Below, one piece after another: positions 26,286 through 35,467 of a stretch of 64,000 nucleotides of DNA. The position numbers were made by a program, and so were the translations under genes. The notes under the pieces were generated by a model. The model made no database searches. It was given only the letters and a program-made list of their open reading frames with translations, and had not been told where the DNA came from. Numbering within the stretch: the stretch's first letter is position 1; every line of letters starts with the position of its first letter. The DNA is from Futiania mangrovi (GTDB lineage Bacteria > Pseudomonadota > Alphaproteobacteria > Futianiales > Futianiaceae). Location of the stretch: contig NZ_JAMZFT010000002.1 in the NCBI RefSeq assembly GCF_024158125.1, forward strand, positions 992,001-1,056,000, written 5' to 3'.

Positions 26286-27191
26286 TCAGGAGCGCTTGCG
26301 CATGGAGATCAGCGCGCCACCGAGGATGAGCGCGCCGCTGATCCAGAGGGACGGCAGGGCGGGCTCATCCAGGAAGACGATCCCGAGCATGACGCCCCAG
26401 ACCGGCGCCAGCATCAGGAACTGCGCGGCTGCCGAAGGCGGAATGCTCATCAGAACGCGCGACCAGCACCAGTACGCAAGGGCGGCGGGTATGATCCAGT
26501 TGTAGACTGCGAGCACGGCAAGCCGCGCGGTGGGGTCGATCGGCGCGTCGGCCTCGAAGATCAGTGCGAGCAGCAGGAGCGGGACAAAGCCGACGCCGAC
26601 CTGCCATTGAACCTGCGAAAGGAGCGGGGCTTCCCAGACGCGCCGCTTGTAGAGCGTCGCGCCGAGCGACCATCCGATGGTACCGGCAAGACCAAGCGCG
26701 GAGCCGGCCAGTACGCCAGACCCCGTCCAGTCGAGGCGCCAGGGCTCCAGCAGGATGGCAAGCCCGGCCAGACCCATCGCCAGCCCGGCCACCTTGTGTG
26801 CGGTCAGGCGGATGCCGAGGATCAGCCTGTCGAACAGGGTCGTCCAAATGGGCAGCGAATAGGCGATCAGGACGGCCCGGCTCGCCTCGATCCAGAGCAG
26901 CGCGAGCGACGTCAGGCCGAGCATGACGGTCACCTGGAACACGCCGACGACGGCCAGCGGTATGCGCTCGGCACGCGGAGGAAGGATGGCCGTGCGCGTG
27001 ACGCTCAGCAGCAGAAGAAGGCACAGCCAGGCACCGCCGAACCTCAGCGCGTTGAAGCTGAACGGCGCCATGTCGCGCAGCGCCAGCTTCACCACGGCGT
27101 AGTTGCCGCCCCAGGCAAGGATCACGACCAGCAGCCACAATGGTGTGAGGGGGTCTGCGCCCCATGCCGCATGCCGTGCTGCGCCGCGCAC
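26286..27191 (-). CDS. EamA/DMT-family transporter
   Basis: 301-aa inner-membrane transporter with ten predicted helices arranged as two EamA repeats (about residues 17-150 and 160-295; WGGNYAVVKLALRDMAPF and IGWSLGATLYKRRV mark the repeat starts). DMT proteins move amino acids, metabolites or drugs, often outward. It starts 9 bases after the XRE-cupin regulator, so it is co-transcribed with it; it may export an intermediate or analogue of the compound that the regulator senses. Confidence 0.87.
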   Translation of the reverse strand: MRGAARHAAWGADPLTPLWLLVVILAWGGNYAVVKLALRDMAPFSFNALRFGGAWLCLLLLLSVTRTAILPPRAERIPLAVVGVFQVTVMLGLTSLALLWIEASRAVLIAYSLPIWTTLFDRLILGIRLTAHKVAGLAMGLAGLAILLEPWRLDWTGSGVLAGSALGLAGTIGWSLGATLYKRRVWEAPLLSQVQWQVGVGFVPLLLLALIFEADAPIDPTARLAVLAVYNWIIPAALAYWCWSRVLMSIPPSAAAQFLMLAPVWGVMLGIVFLDEPALPSLWISGALILGGALISMRKRS

Positions 27192-27200
27192 CCCGCGGCC

Positions 27201-27806
27201 TCAGTAGATCGGCGGCGTGTAGACCCAGTGGACGCGGGTCACGGTCTTGCCGGGATTGCCGTAGCGGTGCGGCGTGGAGGCGCGGTAGCGGAAGGCGTCG
27301 CCCTCGAACAGGTGGAAGCGTTTCTCGCCGAGCCACAGGTCGAGCTGGCCGGCCATCACGACGCCTGCCTCCTCGCCGTCGTGGGTGTCGAGTTCGGGAC
27401 CGGAATAGGCGCCCGGTTCGATCTCCGTCAGGAACATCTGCAGGTCGCCACGGGTCCGCGGCGTCGTGATCTGCATGGTGATGCCGGCGCGCCGAAGGTC
27501 GAGAAGACGCCGGTTCGCGGGCCTGACGATGAACTGTGCTTCCTCGTCGACCGAGACGTCCGGTTGCACGTCCGTGAAGAACGACTCCACCGGCACGCCG
27601 ATCGCATCGGCAAGCAGGCGCAGCGACCGGATCGACGGCGAGGTGAGCCCGCGCTCGATCTGGCTGATGAGGCCGACCGACAAGCCGGCCTTCGTTGCGA
27701 CGACGTGCATCGACAGCCCGCGATCCTTGCGGGCCTGACGCATCAAGGCCCCCAGGATCTGATCCGGGTTCGACGTGGCTTCCTGACGTTCTTCCTGCGC
27801 TGTCAT
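27201..27806 (-). CDS. XRE-family regulator with C-terminal cupin (module 1, left)
   Basis: 201-aa regulator of the PuuR-like type: helix-turn-helix at about 18-71 (LMRQARKDRGLSMHVVATKAGLSVGLISQIERGLTSPS has the DNA-reading helix) and a cupin sensor at about 120-195 (GEEAGVVMAGQLDLWLG, YRASTPHRYGNPGK). Divergent from hyuA across 176 bases, the expected layout for a local regulator of the HyuAB cluster. A paralogous regulator closes the other end of the cluster at 42315. Confidence 0.9.
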   Translation of the reverse strand: MTAQEERQEATSNPDQILGALMRQARKDRGLSMHVVATKAGLSVGLISQIERGLTSPSIRSLRLLADAIGVPVESFFTDVQPDVSVDEEAQFIVRPANRRLLDLRRAGITMQITTPRTRGDLQMFLTEIEPGAYSGPELDTHDGEEAGVVMAGQLDLWLGEKRFHLFEGDAFRYRASTPHRYGNPGKTVTRVHWVYTPPIY

Positions 27807-27982
27807 CGGGAGGGGGGTGATCCTCTATCGGTTTGTGCGCAGGGATAATCCACGCCTTCAGACCGATCAATCGATGAACCGGTTTCACCAAACTTGAACC
27901 CATCCCAAAAATTTTTCAATATTCTGAAATGCGGGGGCGAGCTGCAAAGGCCGCCGGCGGGCTTTTCAGGGAGGGATGTGCA
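27807..27982. promoter_or_regulatory. divergent promoter region XRE-cupin / hyuA
   Basis: 176-base gap with an AT-rich patch (27898-27926). Dyads seen: AACCGGTT at 27877-27884 (perfect 8-bp palindrome) and TTTCA-N6-TGAAA at about 27914-27929. Either could be the operator of the adjacent XRE-cupin regulator. A GGGAGGG ribosome site (about 27970-27976) sits 7 bases before a TTG codon and decides the hyuA start. Confidence 0.4.
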
Positions 27983-30004
27983 TTGCGTGTCGGTGTGGAA
28001 GTCGGCGGAACGTTTACGGATCTTGTGGCAATTGAGCCGGGTGGCGTCCGTGTCACCAAGGTGCCGAGCGTCCCCCGGAACCCGGATGTCGGCGCCTTCA
28101 ATGCCTTGGAGGCGGCACGCCTCGATTTCAGCCAGATTGAAGATTTGGCCCACGGATCGACCGTGGCGACCAATGCTGTTCTCGAACGGCGGGGCGGCCG
28201 GATCGCCTTCGTCACCACGCGCGGCTTCCGGGACATCCTGGCGATCCAGCGGCACAACCGGACGCGAATCTACGACCTGGAGTACCAGAAACCGAGGCCT
28301 GTGGTTGCCCGAAGCGACAGCTTCGAGGTGGACGAGCGCATCGCCTCGGACGGCAGCGTCGTGACCGCTCTCGACCGCGCCGCGGTGGTCGGCGACCTCG
28401 TGCCCCGGCTCAAGGCGGGCGAGTACGACGCCATCGCGATCTGCCTGCTGAACGCCTATGCCAATCCCGCACACGAAGCGGCCCTGGCGCAGATTCTCGC
28501 CGAGGAGATAGACGGTGTCCTCGTGGCCCTCTCCTCGGAGGTCAGCCGGGAGTTCCGCGAGTTCGAGCGGGCCTCCACGACAACGCTCAGCGCCTATGTG
28601 CAGCCGGTGATCGACCGCTATCTTCAGTCCTTCGAAAGGAGGCTCCAGGATGCAGGCTTCCGGGGGCGCTTCAGCGTCATGCAGTCGAACGGCGGACGGC
28701 TCCCCGCAGGCGGCATGCGGCGCAGGGCCGTGTCCGCGCTGCTGTCCGGACCGGCGGCGGGCGTGACCGGCGCGGGGCGGCAGGCGGCGCGGTCGGGCTT
28801 CGACAACCTCATCACCCTCGACATCGGCGGCACCAGCACGGACGTCTGTCTCGTCACCGACGGCAAACCCGAACTGACGAGCGAGTTTCACATCGAAGGG
28901 TTGCCGGTGCGCTCGCCTGTGCTCGACATCAACACCGTGGGCGCGGGCGGCGGCAGCATCGTCTGGATCGACGACGGCGGCATGTTGCGCGCGGGCCCGC
29001 AGAGTGCGGGCGCCGATCCCGGGCCGGCCTGTTATGGCCGCGGGGGCACGCTGCCGACCCTGACCGACGCGCACCTGATCCGCGGCACGATCCGGGCGGA
29101 AGCCTTTCTCGGCGGGCGCATGCGTGTCGACGAGGAGGCCGCGCGCGCGGCCTTCGCCCCCATCGCCGAGGCGCTGGACATGAGCGTCGAGGAGGCCGCG
29201 GAGAGCGCGATCCGGCTCGCCGATTCCAACATCGTCCGGGCGATCCAGCTGATCTCGACGGAGCGCGGCAAGGATCCCCGCGACTATGTGCTGGTGCCGT
29301 TCGGCGGCGCCGGGCCGCTGCACGCGGCGCACGTGGCCGAAGACCTCGGCATCCGCACCATCGTCGTGCCGCCCAATGCGGGCGTGATCTCGGCCTATGG
29401 CCTCGTGGCGTCGGACTTCGTGGAGTACGACACCCGGACCTGCCGGATGCGCCTCGACCCGGATGCCCCCGACGCGCTGCGGGCGATCTACGAGGACATG
29501 CGCGGACACGGCGAGGCGGCGTTCCGTGAGATGGGCCTGAAGCCGCCTTACCGGCTGAGTTTCGTGGCCGACATGCGCTTCGTCGGCCAGGCGTTCGAGA
29601 TCCCGGTCGAACTGCCGGTGGGCGATCTCGACACGCTGACCTATGAGGAGGTGCGGCGCGCCTTCACCGAGGCGCATCATCGCATCTTCTTCCACGGCGC
29701 GGGCGACACCAAGCCGGTCGAGATCGTCGCGGCGCGCGTCGGGATCACCGCGCCGCTCGGCGAATTGCCGCTTCTGACGGAAGACCCGCACACCGGCGGC
29801 AACGACGCCGCCCCGATCCGCATCCACGACGGCAAGCAGGAGCAGGAGGCCCAGGCGATGCCCAGGTCGCTGCTGAACGACCGCCGGAGCGTGACGGGAC
29901 CGGCACTTGTGGACGATCCCACCTCGACGATCTTCGTGCCCGCGGGCTGGGCGGCGTCGGCGGACGAGGCGGGCAACTTGATACTGCGGAGGGAAGAGCG
30001 GTGA
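27983..30004 (+). CDS. hyuA: HyuA/5-oxoprolinase-type ATP-dependent hydrolase, subunit A (module 1)
   Basis: 673-aa ATP-binding subunit of the hydantoinase/oxoprolinase superfamily, enzymes that couple ATP hydrolysis to opening of cyclic amides (5-oxoproline, N-methylhydantoin, caprolactam) or to carboxylations. Actin-like ATPase motifs: VGVEVGGTFTDLVA at the N-terminus, AHGSTVATNAVLERRGGR, TLDIGGTSTDVCLV near 270 and the second-domain FGGAGPLHAAHVAEDLG near 430. Start TTG 27983 is preferred (GGGAGGG site 7 bases upstream); an ATG at 27929 would add 18 unrelated residues. First gene of a four-gene run with hyuB, a nitrilase-like hydrolase and RidA. Confidence 0.9.
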   Translation: MRVGVEVGGTFTDLVAIEPGGVRVTKVPSVPRNPDVGAFNALEAARLDFSQIEDLAHGSTVATNAVLERRGGRIAFVTTRGFRDILAIQRHNRTRIYDLEYQKPRPVVARSDSFEVDERIASDGSVVTALDRAAVVGDLVPRLKAGEYDAIAICLLNAYANPAHEAALAQILAEEIDGVLVALSSEVSREFREFERASTTTLSAYVQPVIDRYLQSFERRLQDAGFRGRFSVMQSNGGRLPAGGMRRRAVSALLSGPAAGVTGAGRQAARSGFDNLITLDIGGTSTDVCLVTDGKPELTSEFHIEGLPVRSPVLDINTVGAGGGSIVWIDDGGMLRAGPQSAGADPGPACYGRGGTLPTLTDAHLIRGTIRAEAFLGGRMRVDEEAARAAFAPIAEALDMSVEEAAESAIRLADSNIVRAIQLISTERGKDPRDYVLVPFGGAGPLHAAHVAEDLGIRTIVVPPNAGVISAYGLVASDFVEYDTRTCRMRLDPDAPDALRAIYEDMRGHGEAAFREMGLKPPYRLSFVADMRFVGQAFEIPVELPVGDLDTLTYEEVRRAFTEAHHRIFFHGAGDTKPVEIVAARVGITAPLGELPLLTEDPHTGGNDAAPIRIHDGKQEQEAQAMPRSLLNDRRSVTGPALVDDPTSTIFVPAGWAASADEAGNLILRREER

Positions 30005-31713
30005 CCAAGAGCGAAACCATGGCCGCGGGCACCAGGGACATGACCGGCGGTCTGGATCCGGTCGACTATGCCGTGATCACCCAAGGGCTGATCGCCGCGG
30101 CGCGCGAGATGGGCGCGAAGCTTATCCGGTCTGCCTACTCGACCATCGTGCGGGAGGCGAGCGACGCGTCCGCCGCGCTGCTCGACCGCAACGGCAACGT
30201 GATCGCGCAGGCCGAACTGATCCCGATGCAGCTCGGACCGATGCGTGCGACCTTCCAGGCGTGCGCGGACGTGGTGCCCGTGGACGACCTTCAGCCGGGC
30301 GACTTCTACATCAACAACGACCCGTTCGCGGGCGGCCAGCACCTGCAGGACGTGTTCATCTACACGCCGGTGTTCGTGGATGGCCACGTCGTCGCCTTCG
30401 CGGGGACGGTGGCGCATCACCTCGACCTCGGCGGCGGAAATCCGGGCCTCAACCCGGACGCGGCCGACGTGCATGCCGAGGGGCTGCTGTTTCCGCCCTC
30501 GCGCTACAATTTCGAAAGGGACTGGGACGGCGGGCCGCTCGAGCGGTTCGTGGCCCGCAACATCCGCGTGCCCGAGCAGACGATCGGCGACTTCAACGCG
30601 CAGTTCGCGGCCAACGCCATCGGCGCGCACCGGGTCGGCGAGATGTGCCGCAAGTACGGCACGGACAAGGTGCTGGCGAGCATGGACGCGCTCATGGACT
30701 ATACCGAGCGGCGGTTCCGCGCGGCGCTCCGCGACGTGCCGGACGGCGTCTATTATGGCGAGGACGCGGTGGACGACGACGGGCTCACCGACGACCACCT
30801 CGTCGTCAAGGCGTCGGTCGAGGTGCGCGGCGACACCATCGCGATCGACTTCGAGGGGACGTGCGAGCAGGTGCGGCGCAACCTCAACTGCCCGCTGTCC
30901 TCCACGATCTCGGCGGCGCTGTCGGCGGTGAAGGCGGTGCTGACGAGCGCCGACATCCCGTTCAACGAGGGCCTGAAGCGTCCGGTCACGATCAAGGTGC
31001 CGGAAGGCAGCATCCTCAACCCGACCTACCCGGCGCCCGTGCGTGCGCGGATGGAGGCGGCCTACCGTGCCTTCAATGCGGTGATGAAGGCGCTGGCCCA
31101 GATCGTCCCCGACCGCGTGATCGCCGGCGGACACGACACGACGACCGTGCTCGCCATCAGCCATCTGAGCACGGCGGGCTACCGGGTCTATCTCGAGGTG
31201 TTCGGCGGCGGCTACGGCGCCTCGCCGCGGACCGACGGCTGCGACGCGGTGGATTCGCCGCTTTCCAACTGCTCCAACACGCCGGTCGAGGCGACCGACA
31301 TGGAGTTCGACCATTTCCGCATCGTCGGCTACGGGCTGGTGCCGGATTCCGGCGGCCCGGGCAGGCGGCGCGGCGGCCTGTCCTTCTTCCGCAGCTACGA
31401 GATCCTGAAGGACAATGTGAACTTCGCGATCTACGCCGACCGGTTCCGCATCGCGCCCTACGGGCTCGAAGGCGGGCAGGAGGGCACGTGCGGGCGTTGC
31501 GAGATCCTGCGCGACGGCAAGGTGCTGCAGGTGCGTTCCAAGGACAATGTCGACCTGCGCCGCGGCGATGTCGTCACGCTCATCACGTCGGGCGGGGCAG
31601 GCTACGGCGATCCGGCGGAGCGCGAGGCCGAACTGATCGAACGCGACCTGCGCGAAGGCTATGTCACGGACCTGAAGCAATGGCAGGCGCTGGGCGCTCA
31701 AGCCGCGGAATAG
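30001..31713 (+). CDS. hyuB: HyuB-type hydrolase subunit B (module 1)
   Basis: 570-aa catalytic-side subunit of the HyuA/HyuB pair. Conserved features: AREMGAKLIRSAYSTIVREASDASAALLD, INNDPFAGGQHLQDVFI, the metal-site-like AHHLDLGGGNPG, and SGGAGYGDPAER near the C-terminus. GTG 30001 overlaps the hyuA stop (GTGA), the normal coupling of these subunits. It is clearly less similar to the two HyuB proteins at 46843 and 48573 than they are to each other, so it probably acts on a different compound. Confidence 0.9.
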   Translation: MTKSETMAAGTRDMTGGLDPVDYAVITQGLIAAAREMGAKLIRSAYSTIVREASDASAALLDRNGNVIAQAELIPMQLGPMRATFQACADVVPVDDLQPGDFYINNDPFAGGQHLQDVFIYTPVFVDGHVVAFAGTVAHHLDLGGGNPGLNPDAADVHAEGLLFPPSRYNFERDWDGGPLERFVARNIRVPEQTIGDFNAQFAANAIGAHRVGEMCRKYGTDKVLASMDALMDYTERRFRAALRDVPDGVYYGEDAVDDDGLTDDHLVVKASVEVRGDTIAIDFEGTCEQVRRNLNCPLSSTISAALSAVKAVLTSADIPFNEGLKRPVTIKVPEGSILNPTYPAPVRARMEAAYRAFNAVMKALAQIVPDRVIAGGHDTTTVLAISHLSTAGYRVYLEVFGGGYGASPRTDGCDAVDSPLSNCSNTPVEATDMEFDHFRIVGYGLVPDSGGPGRRRGGLSFFRSYEILKDNVNFAIYADRFRIAPYGLEGGQEGTCGRCEILRDGKVLQVRSKDNVDLRRGDVVTLITSGGAGYGDPAEREAELIERDLREGYVTDLKQWQALGAQAAE

Positions 31714-31749
31714 GCGGCACCGTCCCCGGCCGCCATGAAGGATAAAGAC

Positions 31750-32607
31750 ATGGAACAGACCCAGGACCTGACCGCCTCCGCCATCCAGATCACCAGCTGC
31801 GATGGCAAGAAGGCCGAGATCGTCGACAAGGTGGCCCGGCTCCTCGACGTGGCGGGGCAGCGGGGCTCCGACCTCGTCGTGCTGCCGGAGCTTTGGACCG
31901 GTCTCGGCTTTTCCGACGAGACGATCTACCGCGACATCGCCGAGCCGTTTCCGGGCCCGGTGACGGACATGCTTGCCGAAAAGGCGCGCCGCTACGGCAT
32001 GTACATCGCGGGCTCCATGTACGAGGACGCGGGCGAAGGCACCTATTACAACACCATCCCGCTGGTCACGCCGGACGGGGAGATCCAGGGCCTCTACCGC
32101 AAGACGCACCTGTTCGACGCGCCCAACCGCACCGACATCCCGCCCGGCATCCGCGAAAGCGCCAAGGTGAAGGCGGGCGACGACCTGCCCGTCTTCGACA
32201 CGGGGCTCGGCTGCCTCGGCCTGTCGGTCTGCTCCGACCTGCGCTTTCCGGAGATCTACCGGGAGATGACGCTGCGCGGGGCGGAGATCCTGGTGTGCGC
32301 ATCGGCGTTCCTGTCGCCGCGCATCGACCATTGGGAGTTCTTCCTGCGTGCGCGCGCCTGCGAGAACCAGGCGTTCGTGGTCGCCTCCGGCCAGGTCGGC
32401 AAGGATCCCTCCTCCGGCCTCGCCTTCGTCGGGCGCAGCATGATCGTCGACCCCTGGGGGGTGATCGTGGCCACGGCATCGGACGAGGAGGAGTGCATCA
32501 CCGCGCACATCGACCCCGGCCTGATCGGGCGCGTGCGCGAACGCTACCCGCTGCTGGAGCAGCGCCGTCCCGAGCTCTACCGGGTGCTGAGGACGGGCAA
32601 CCGATGA
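31750..32607 (+). CDS. carbon-nitrogen hydrolase (nitrilase superfamily)
   Basis: 285-aa amidase-type hydrolase with the Glu-Lys-Cys triad intact: E47 (VVLPELWTG), K118 (LYRKTHLFD) and C161 (LSVCSDLRFPE). The superfamily splits amides or N-carbamoyl groups in the cytosol. ATG 31750 has an AAGGA site 8 bases upstream and is preferred to ATG 31735. Position after HyuAB suggests it removes ammonia (and CO2 if N-carbamoyl) from the ring-opened product; omega-amidase and N-carbamoyl-amino-acid hydrolase are the nearest functional classes. Confidence 0.88.
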   Translation: MEQTQDLTASAIQITSCDGKKAEIVDKVARLLDVAGQRGSDLVVLPELWTGLGFSDETIYRDIAEPFPGPVTDMLAEKARRYGMYIAGSMYEDAGEGTYYNTIPLVTPDGEIQGLYRKTHLFDAPNRTDIPPGIRESAKVKAGDDLPVFDTGLGCLGLSVCSDLRFPEIYREMTLRGAEILVCASAFLSPRIDHWEFFLRARACENQAFVVASGQVGKDPSSGLAFVGRSMIVDPWGVIVATASDEEECITAHIDPGLIGRVRERYPLLEQRRPELYRVLRTGNR

Positions 32608-32996
32608 GCAACCGGCGCCTCAACCCGGAGACGGTCGCACCGCCGAACGGGCTCTACAGCCACGCGGTCGAAGTGCCCGCGGGCGCCCGCCTCGTCTTCG
32701 TGTCGGGCCAGCTCGGCGTCGACGCGCAAGGCAACCTCGCGCCCGACATCGAAGGGCAGTGCGACCTCGCCTGGCAGAACATGAAGGCGGTGCTGGAAGC
32801 GGCGGGCATGGGCCTCGACGACCTCGTGAAGGTCAACACCTATATCGTGGACGAGGCGCATGGCGACATCGTGCGCGCGGTGCGCAGGCGCTATCTCCCG
32901 GGCGAGCAGCCGGCCTCGACGGCGGTCGCGGTGCGGGCGATGGTCCGCCCCGAATGGCTGATCGAGATCGAGGGCATCGCGGCGCGCGTCGACTGA
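32604..32996 (+). CDS. RidA family protein (enamine/imine deaminase)
   Basis: 130-aa protein of the YjgF/YER057c/UK114 family, which hydrolyses reactive enamines and imines released by amino-acid enzymes. Family stretches VSGQLGVDAQGNL, QCDLAWQNMKAVLEAAGMGLDDLVKVNTYI and a C-terminal MVRPEWLIEIEGIA with the conserved arginine before WLIEIE. ATG 32604 overlaps the hydrolase stop by 4 bases. Its presence suggests that an imine intermediate forms in the pathway, for example from a flavoprotein amine oxidase such as those at 40890 or 43370. Confidence 0.9.
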   Translation: MSNRRLNPETVAPPNGLYSHAVEVPAGARLVFVSGQLGVDAQGNLAPDIEGQCDLAWQNMKAVLEAAGMGLDDLVKVNTYIVDEAHGDIVRAVRRRYLPGEQPASTAVAVRAMVRPEWLIEIEGIAARVD

Positions 32997-32999
32997 GGC

Positions 33000-34397
33000 T
33001 CAGGCGTCCTCACACACGCAGGGCGGCAAGGGCATCGGCAGGACCGCTTCCAGCGCTTCGGCCACGTCGAGCGCGAGGCCGTCGCGGAACGGCGGCGCGA
33101 CGATCTGGAGCCCCACGGGCAACCCCTCGGCCGTGAGGCCGCACGGCAGGCTCGCCGCCGGGTGGCGCGTCAGGTTGAAGGGGTAGGAGAAGGGCGTCCA
33201 CGCGGGCCAGCCCCGGGGGTCCGGGTCGCCTGGCTGGTCGCGCCCCACCTCGAAGGCGGCAATCGGCATCGCCGGCAGCGTCAGCACGTCGAAGCGCGCG
33301 AACAGGGCCTGAAGCCGGTCTGCAAGCACGGCGCACCCGGCAAGCGCCGCGGCGAAGCGCCCGGCGTCGACGGTGCGTCCCCGCTCCGCGATGGCGAGCA
33401 GGCTCGGCTCCATCGTCTCGGCCTGCGGGCCTGCTGCCTGCACGAGGGCGAGCGCGGTGCCGGACCAGATCGTTTCGAACATGTCCGCGGCCTCGCGCAT
33501 GTCGAGCGCGAGGGGCGTGACCTCCGCACCGAGCCCCTCGAGCGCGCGGACGGCGGCGTCGACGCACGCTTCAACCTCGGCGCTCACTGGGGCGTCGCCC
33601 AGCGTGCGCAGGTGGCCGACGCGCAGGCCATTCGCCGCGGACCGTCGGTCCATGTCGGCGATCCGTACGGGAGGGGCGGCCCAGTCGCGCGGGTCGTGCC
33701 GCGTGATGACGTCCATCATCGCCCGGGCGTCCGCGACCGTGCGGGTCAGCGGCCCCTGGACGGCGAGGTGGCCGAAGGCGCTCGCCGGGTGCATGGGCAC
33801 GCGGTAGGCGGTCGGCTTCAGGCCGAAGACGCCCGTGAACGCCGCCGGAATCCGGATCGAGCCGCCCGCGTCGGTGCCGAGATGCAGCACGCCCATGCCC
33901 GTCGCTGCCGCGACCGCCGCACCGCCGGAGGAGCCGCCGGGCGTCTTCGCCGGATCCCAGGGATTGCGCGTGATGCCGCACAGCGTGCTCTCGGTCACCG
34001 CCTTGTGGCCGTACTCCGGCGTCGTGGTCTTGCCGAGGATGACCGCGCCCGCTTCCCGCAGGCGTGCGACGGCGGGGGCGTCGGCAATCCCGTCAGCGCT
34101 CGCCGGCGTTGCGCGGGAGCCGCGGCGGAACGGAAAGCCCGCCATGGAGACGAGATCCTTGACGGTCGCGGGCACGCCGTCGAGGGGGGACAGCGGCGCG
34201 CCCTTGCGCCAGCGCGCCTCGGACGCGCGCGCGGCGGCCAGTGCGCCGTCCGCATCCACAATGCAGAAGGCATTCAGCGCGGGGTCGTGCCGCTCTATGC
34301 GTGCAAGGCAGGCGGCCGCGACGTCCACCGGGGAGAGGCGGCCGGAGCGGAACCCCTCGGCGCACTCCGCCGCGGTCAGCAGCGCCAGGTCGCTCAT
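33000..34397 (-). CDS. amidase (amidase signature family)
   Basis: 465-aa hydrolase of the Ser-cisSer-Lys type. Catalytic K80 (PATVKDLVS), the glycine-serine loop TPGGSSGGAAVAAATG with the cis-serine at 156/157 and nucleophile S180 (GTDAGGSIRIPA) are present. Start ATG 34397 lies in a 4-base overlap with the upstream PhyH gene; the frame continues open above it. It converges on ridA, ending 3 bases from it. It probably splits an amide of the pathway compound or an amide of the dioxygenase product. Confidence 0.92.
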   Translation of the reverse strand: MSDLALLTAAECAEGFRSGRLSPVDVAAACLARIERHDPALNAFCIVDADGALAAARASEARWRKGAPLSPLDGVPATVKDLVSMAGFPFRRGSRATPASADGIADAPAVARLREAGAVILGKTTTPEYGHKAVTESTLCGITRNPWDPAKTPGGSSGGAAVAAATGMGVLHLGTDAGGSIRIPAAFTGVFGLKPTAYRVPMHPASAFGHLAVQGPLTRTVADARAMMDVITRHDPRDWAAPPVRIADMDRRSAANGLRVGHLRTLGDAPVSAEVEACVDAAVRALEGLGAEVTPLALDMREAADMFETIWSGTALALVQAAGPQAETMEPSLLAIAERGRTVDAGRFAAALAGCAVLADRLQALFARFDVLTLPAMPIAAFEVGRDQPGDPDPRGWPAWTPFSYPFNLTRHPAASLPCGLTAEGLPVGLQIVAPPFRDGLALDVAEALEAVLPMPLPPCVCEDA

Positions 34398-35209
34398 TGC
34401 CCGGCGGCGAGGACCTGCGGAAACAGGTCGCACGGCATCGGGTCGCCCGCCTTCAGGCCCGGGTCGCGCAGCAGCCGGATGGTCGAGGCGCGCGGCGTGT
34501 AGACGGCGTCGTCGCCGGTCCAGCGCGTGGCGAAACCCCGGCGGCGGCGGTCGCTCGTCGAATTTCCCGCCGAATGATGCAGCGTCAAGGCGTGGTGCAC
34601 GATGCAGTCGCCGGGCGCCAGGTCCCAGGAGATGAAGTCGTACCGGTCGCGCTCGGCCTCGATGTCGGGGACGGGCTCCATGTCCGGATTGTCGTAGCTC
34701 GACTCCGAGGTGAAGCTCTGCCCGATGTAGCGCTTGGGCCACTTGTGCGAGCCGCGGATGTATTCCACGCCGCCCGACTCCGCCGACACGGGATCGAGCG
34801 CCAGCCAGATCGAGCAGACCTGGTTGCCCTCGACCGGCCAGTAGGGCAGGTCGTGATGCCAGGGCGTGTGCTCCTTCGTGCCGGCTTCCTTCACGAGCAG
34901 ATGGTCGTAGAACAGCGTCGCGGTCGACGACCGCATCAGTTGCCGCGCGATGGCGGCGGCCGGTGATTCAAACACGAAGGCTCGGAAATCCTCGTCGCGC
35001 GGCCAGATGAACTGATCGCCGAAAAACCGCCCGGCGCTCGTGTCCTTTGTGTATTCGAGCGCGAGCGGCCCGCCATTCGCCATGATGCGGTCGGCCGCTG
35101 CCTGCATGCGCGCGACCCAGTCGGCGCCGAACGCCTGGCGCAGGACGATGGCGCCATCCTCCTCGTACCGCGCGATCTCCGCGTCACCGATGGGCTGAGT
35201 GGTCGGCAT
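34394..35209 (-). CDS. phytanoyl-CoA dioxygenase (PhyH) family protein
   Basis: 271-aa Fe(II)/2-oxoglutarate-dependent dioxygenase-fold protein. The iron triad is visible as H118/H119-D120 (TPWHHDLPYW) with the distal histidine near H211 (LTLHHSAGN), and an arginine for 2-oxoglutarate in the RRRRGFATRW stretch near 221-230. Such enzymes hydroxylate small carboxylic acids or amides. It leads a two-gene minus-strand operon with the amidase and is divergent from the OYE gene, so hydroxylation followed by amide cleavage is a reasonable guess. Confidence 0.88.
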   Translation of the reverse strand: MPTTQPIGDAEIARYEEDGAIVLRQAFGADWVARMQAAADRIMANGGPLALEYTKDTSAGRFFGDQFIWPRDEDFRAFVFESPAAAIARQLMRSSTATLFYDHLLVKEAGTKEHTPWHHDLPYWPVEGNQVCSIWLALDPVSAESGGVEYIRGSHKWPKRYIGQSFTSESSYDNPDMEPVPDIEAERDRYDFISWDLAPGDCIVHHALTLHHSAGNSTSDRRRRGFATRWTGDDAVYTPRASTIRLLRDPGLKAGDPMPCDLFPQVLAAGQ

Positions 35210-35467
35210 CCCCGTTGACCCTCTCTCTTCCCGGCCTTGGCGGCCAGCCTGATTTTTTCAATGATGCTTGAATTGGGGCGGGTATGGCAACTGGTTTGAG
35301 AATCGACGGCCAAAGGGCATTTCGAAAAAACCAAAAATAAACAATCACTTGAATGACATTACGGGATATAAAAATTTAATGACGCTAAAAAATTGGATTG
35401 ATCGTCATGTGCCGGAGGGGCACACTCTGGACAGGTGGAATTCCGGGGCAGTGAGAGGAAGCGGGGC
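35210..35467. promoter_or_regulatory. AT-rich divergent promoter region PhyH / OYE
   Basis: 258-base gap, much more AT-rich than the genes, between the dioxygenase and OYE genes. It holds TTCAA-N6-TTGAA (35257-35272) and a spaced inverted pair ATGACG (35379-35384)/CGTCAT (35403-35408). CTTGAATTG (35267-35275) recurs at 43329-43337 ahead of the DAO-fold gene. Probable promoters in both directions; regulator unknown, one of the XRE-cupin proteins likely. Confidence 0.4.

Noticed and set aside
25182-27848. Plus-strand frame of nearly 900 codons across ureF, ureG and EamA
   Set aside because: Overlaps genes with full family motifs on both strands and has only arginine-rich low-complexity sequence.
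29677-32508. Over 900-codon frame antisense to hyuAB and the hydrolase
   Set aside because: Compositional shadow of the plus-strand genes, rich in His/Arg/Asp without domain pattern, no ribosome site.
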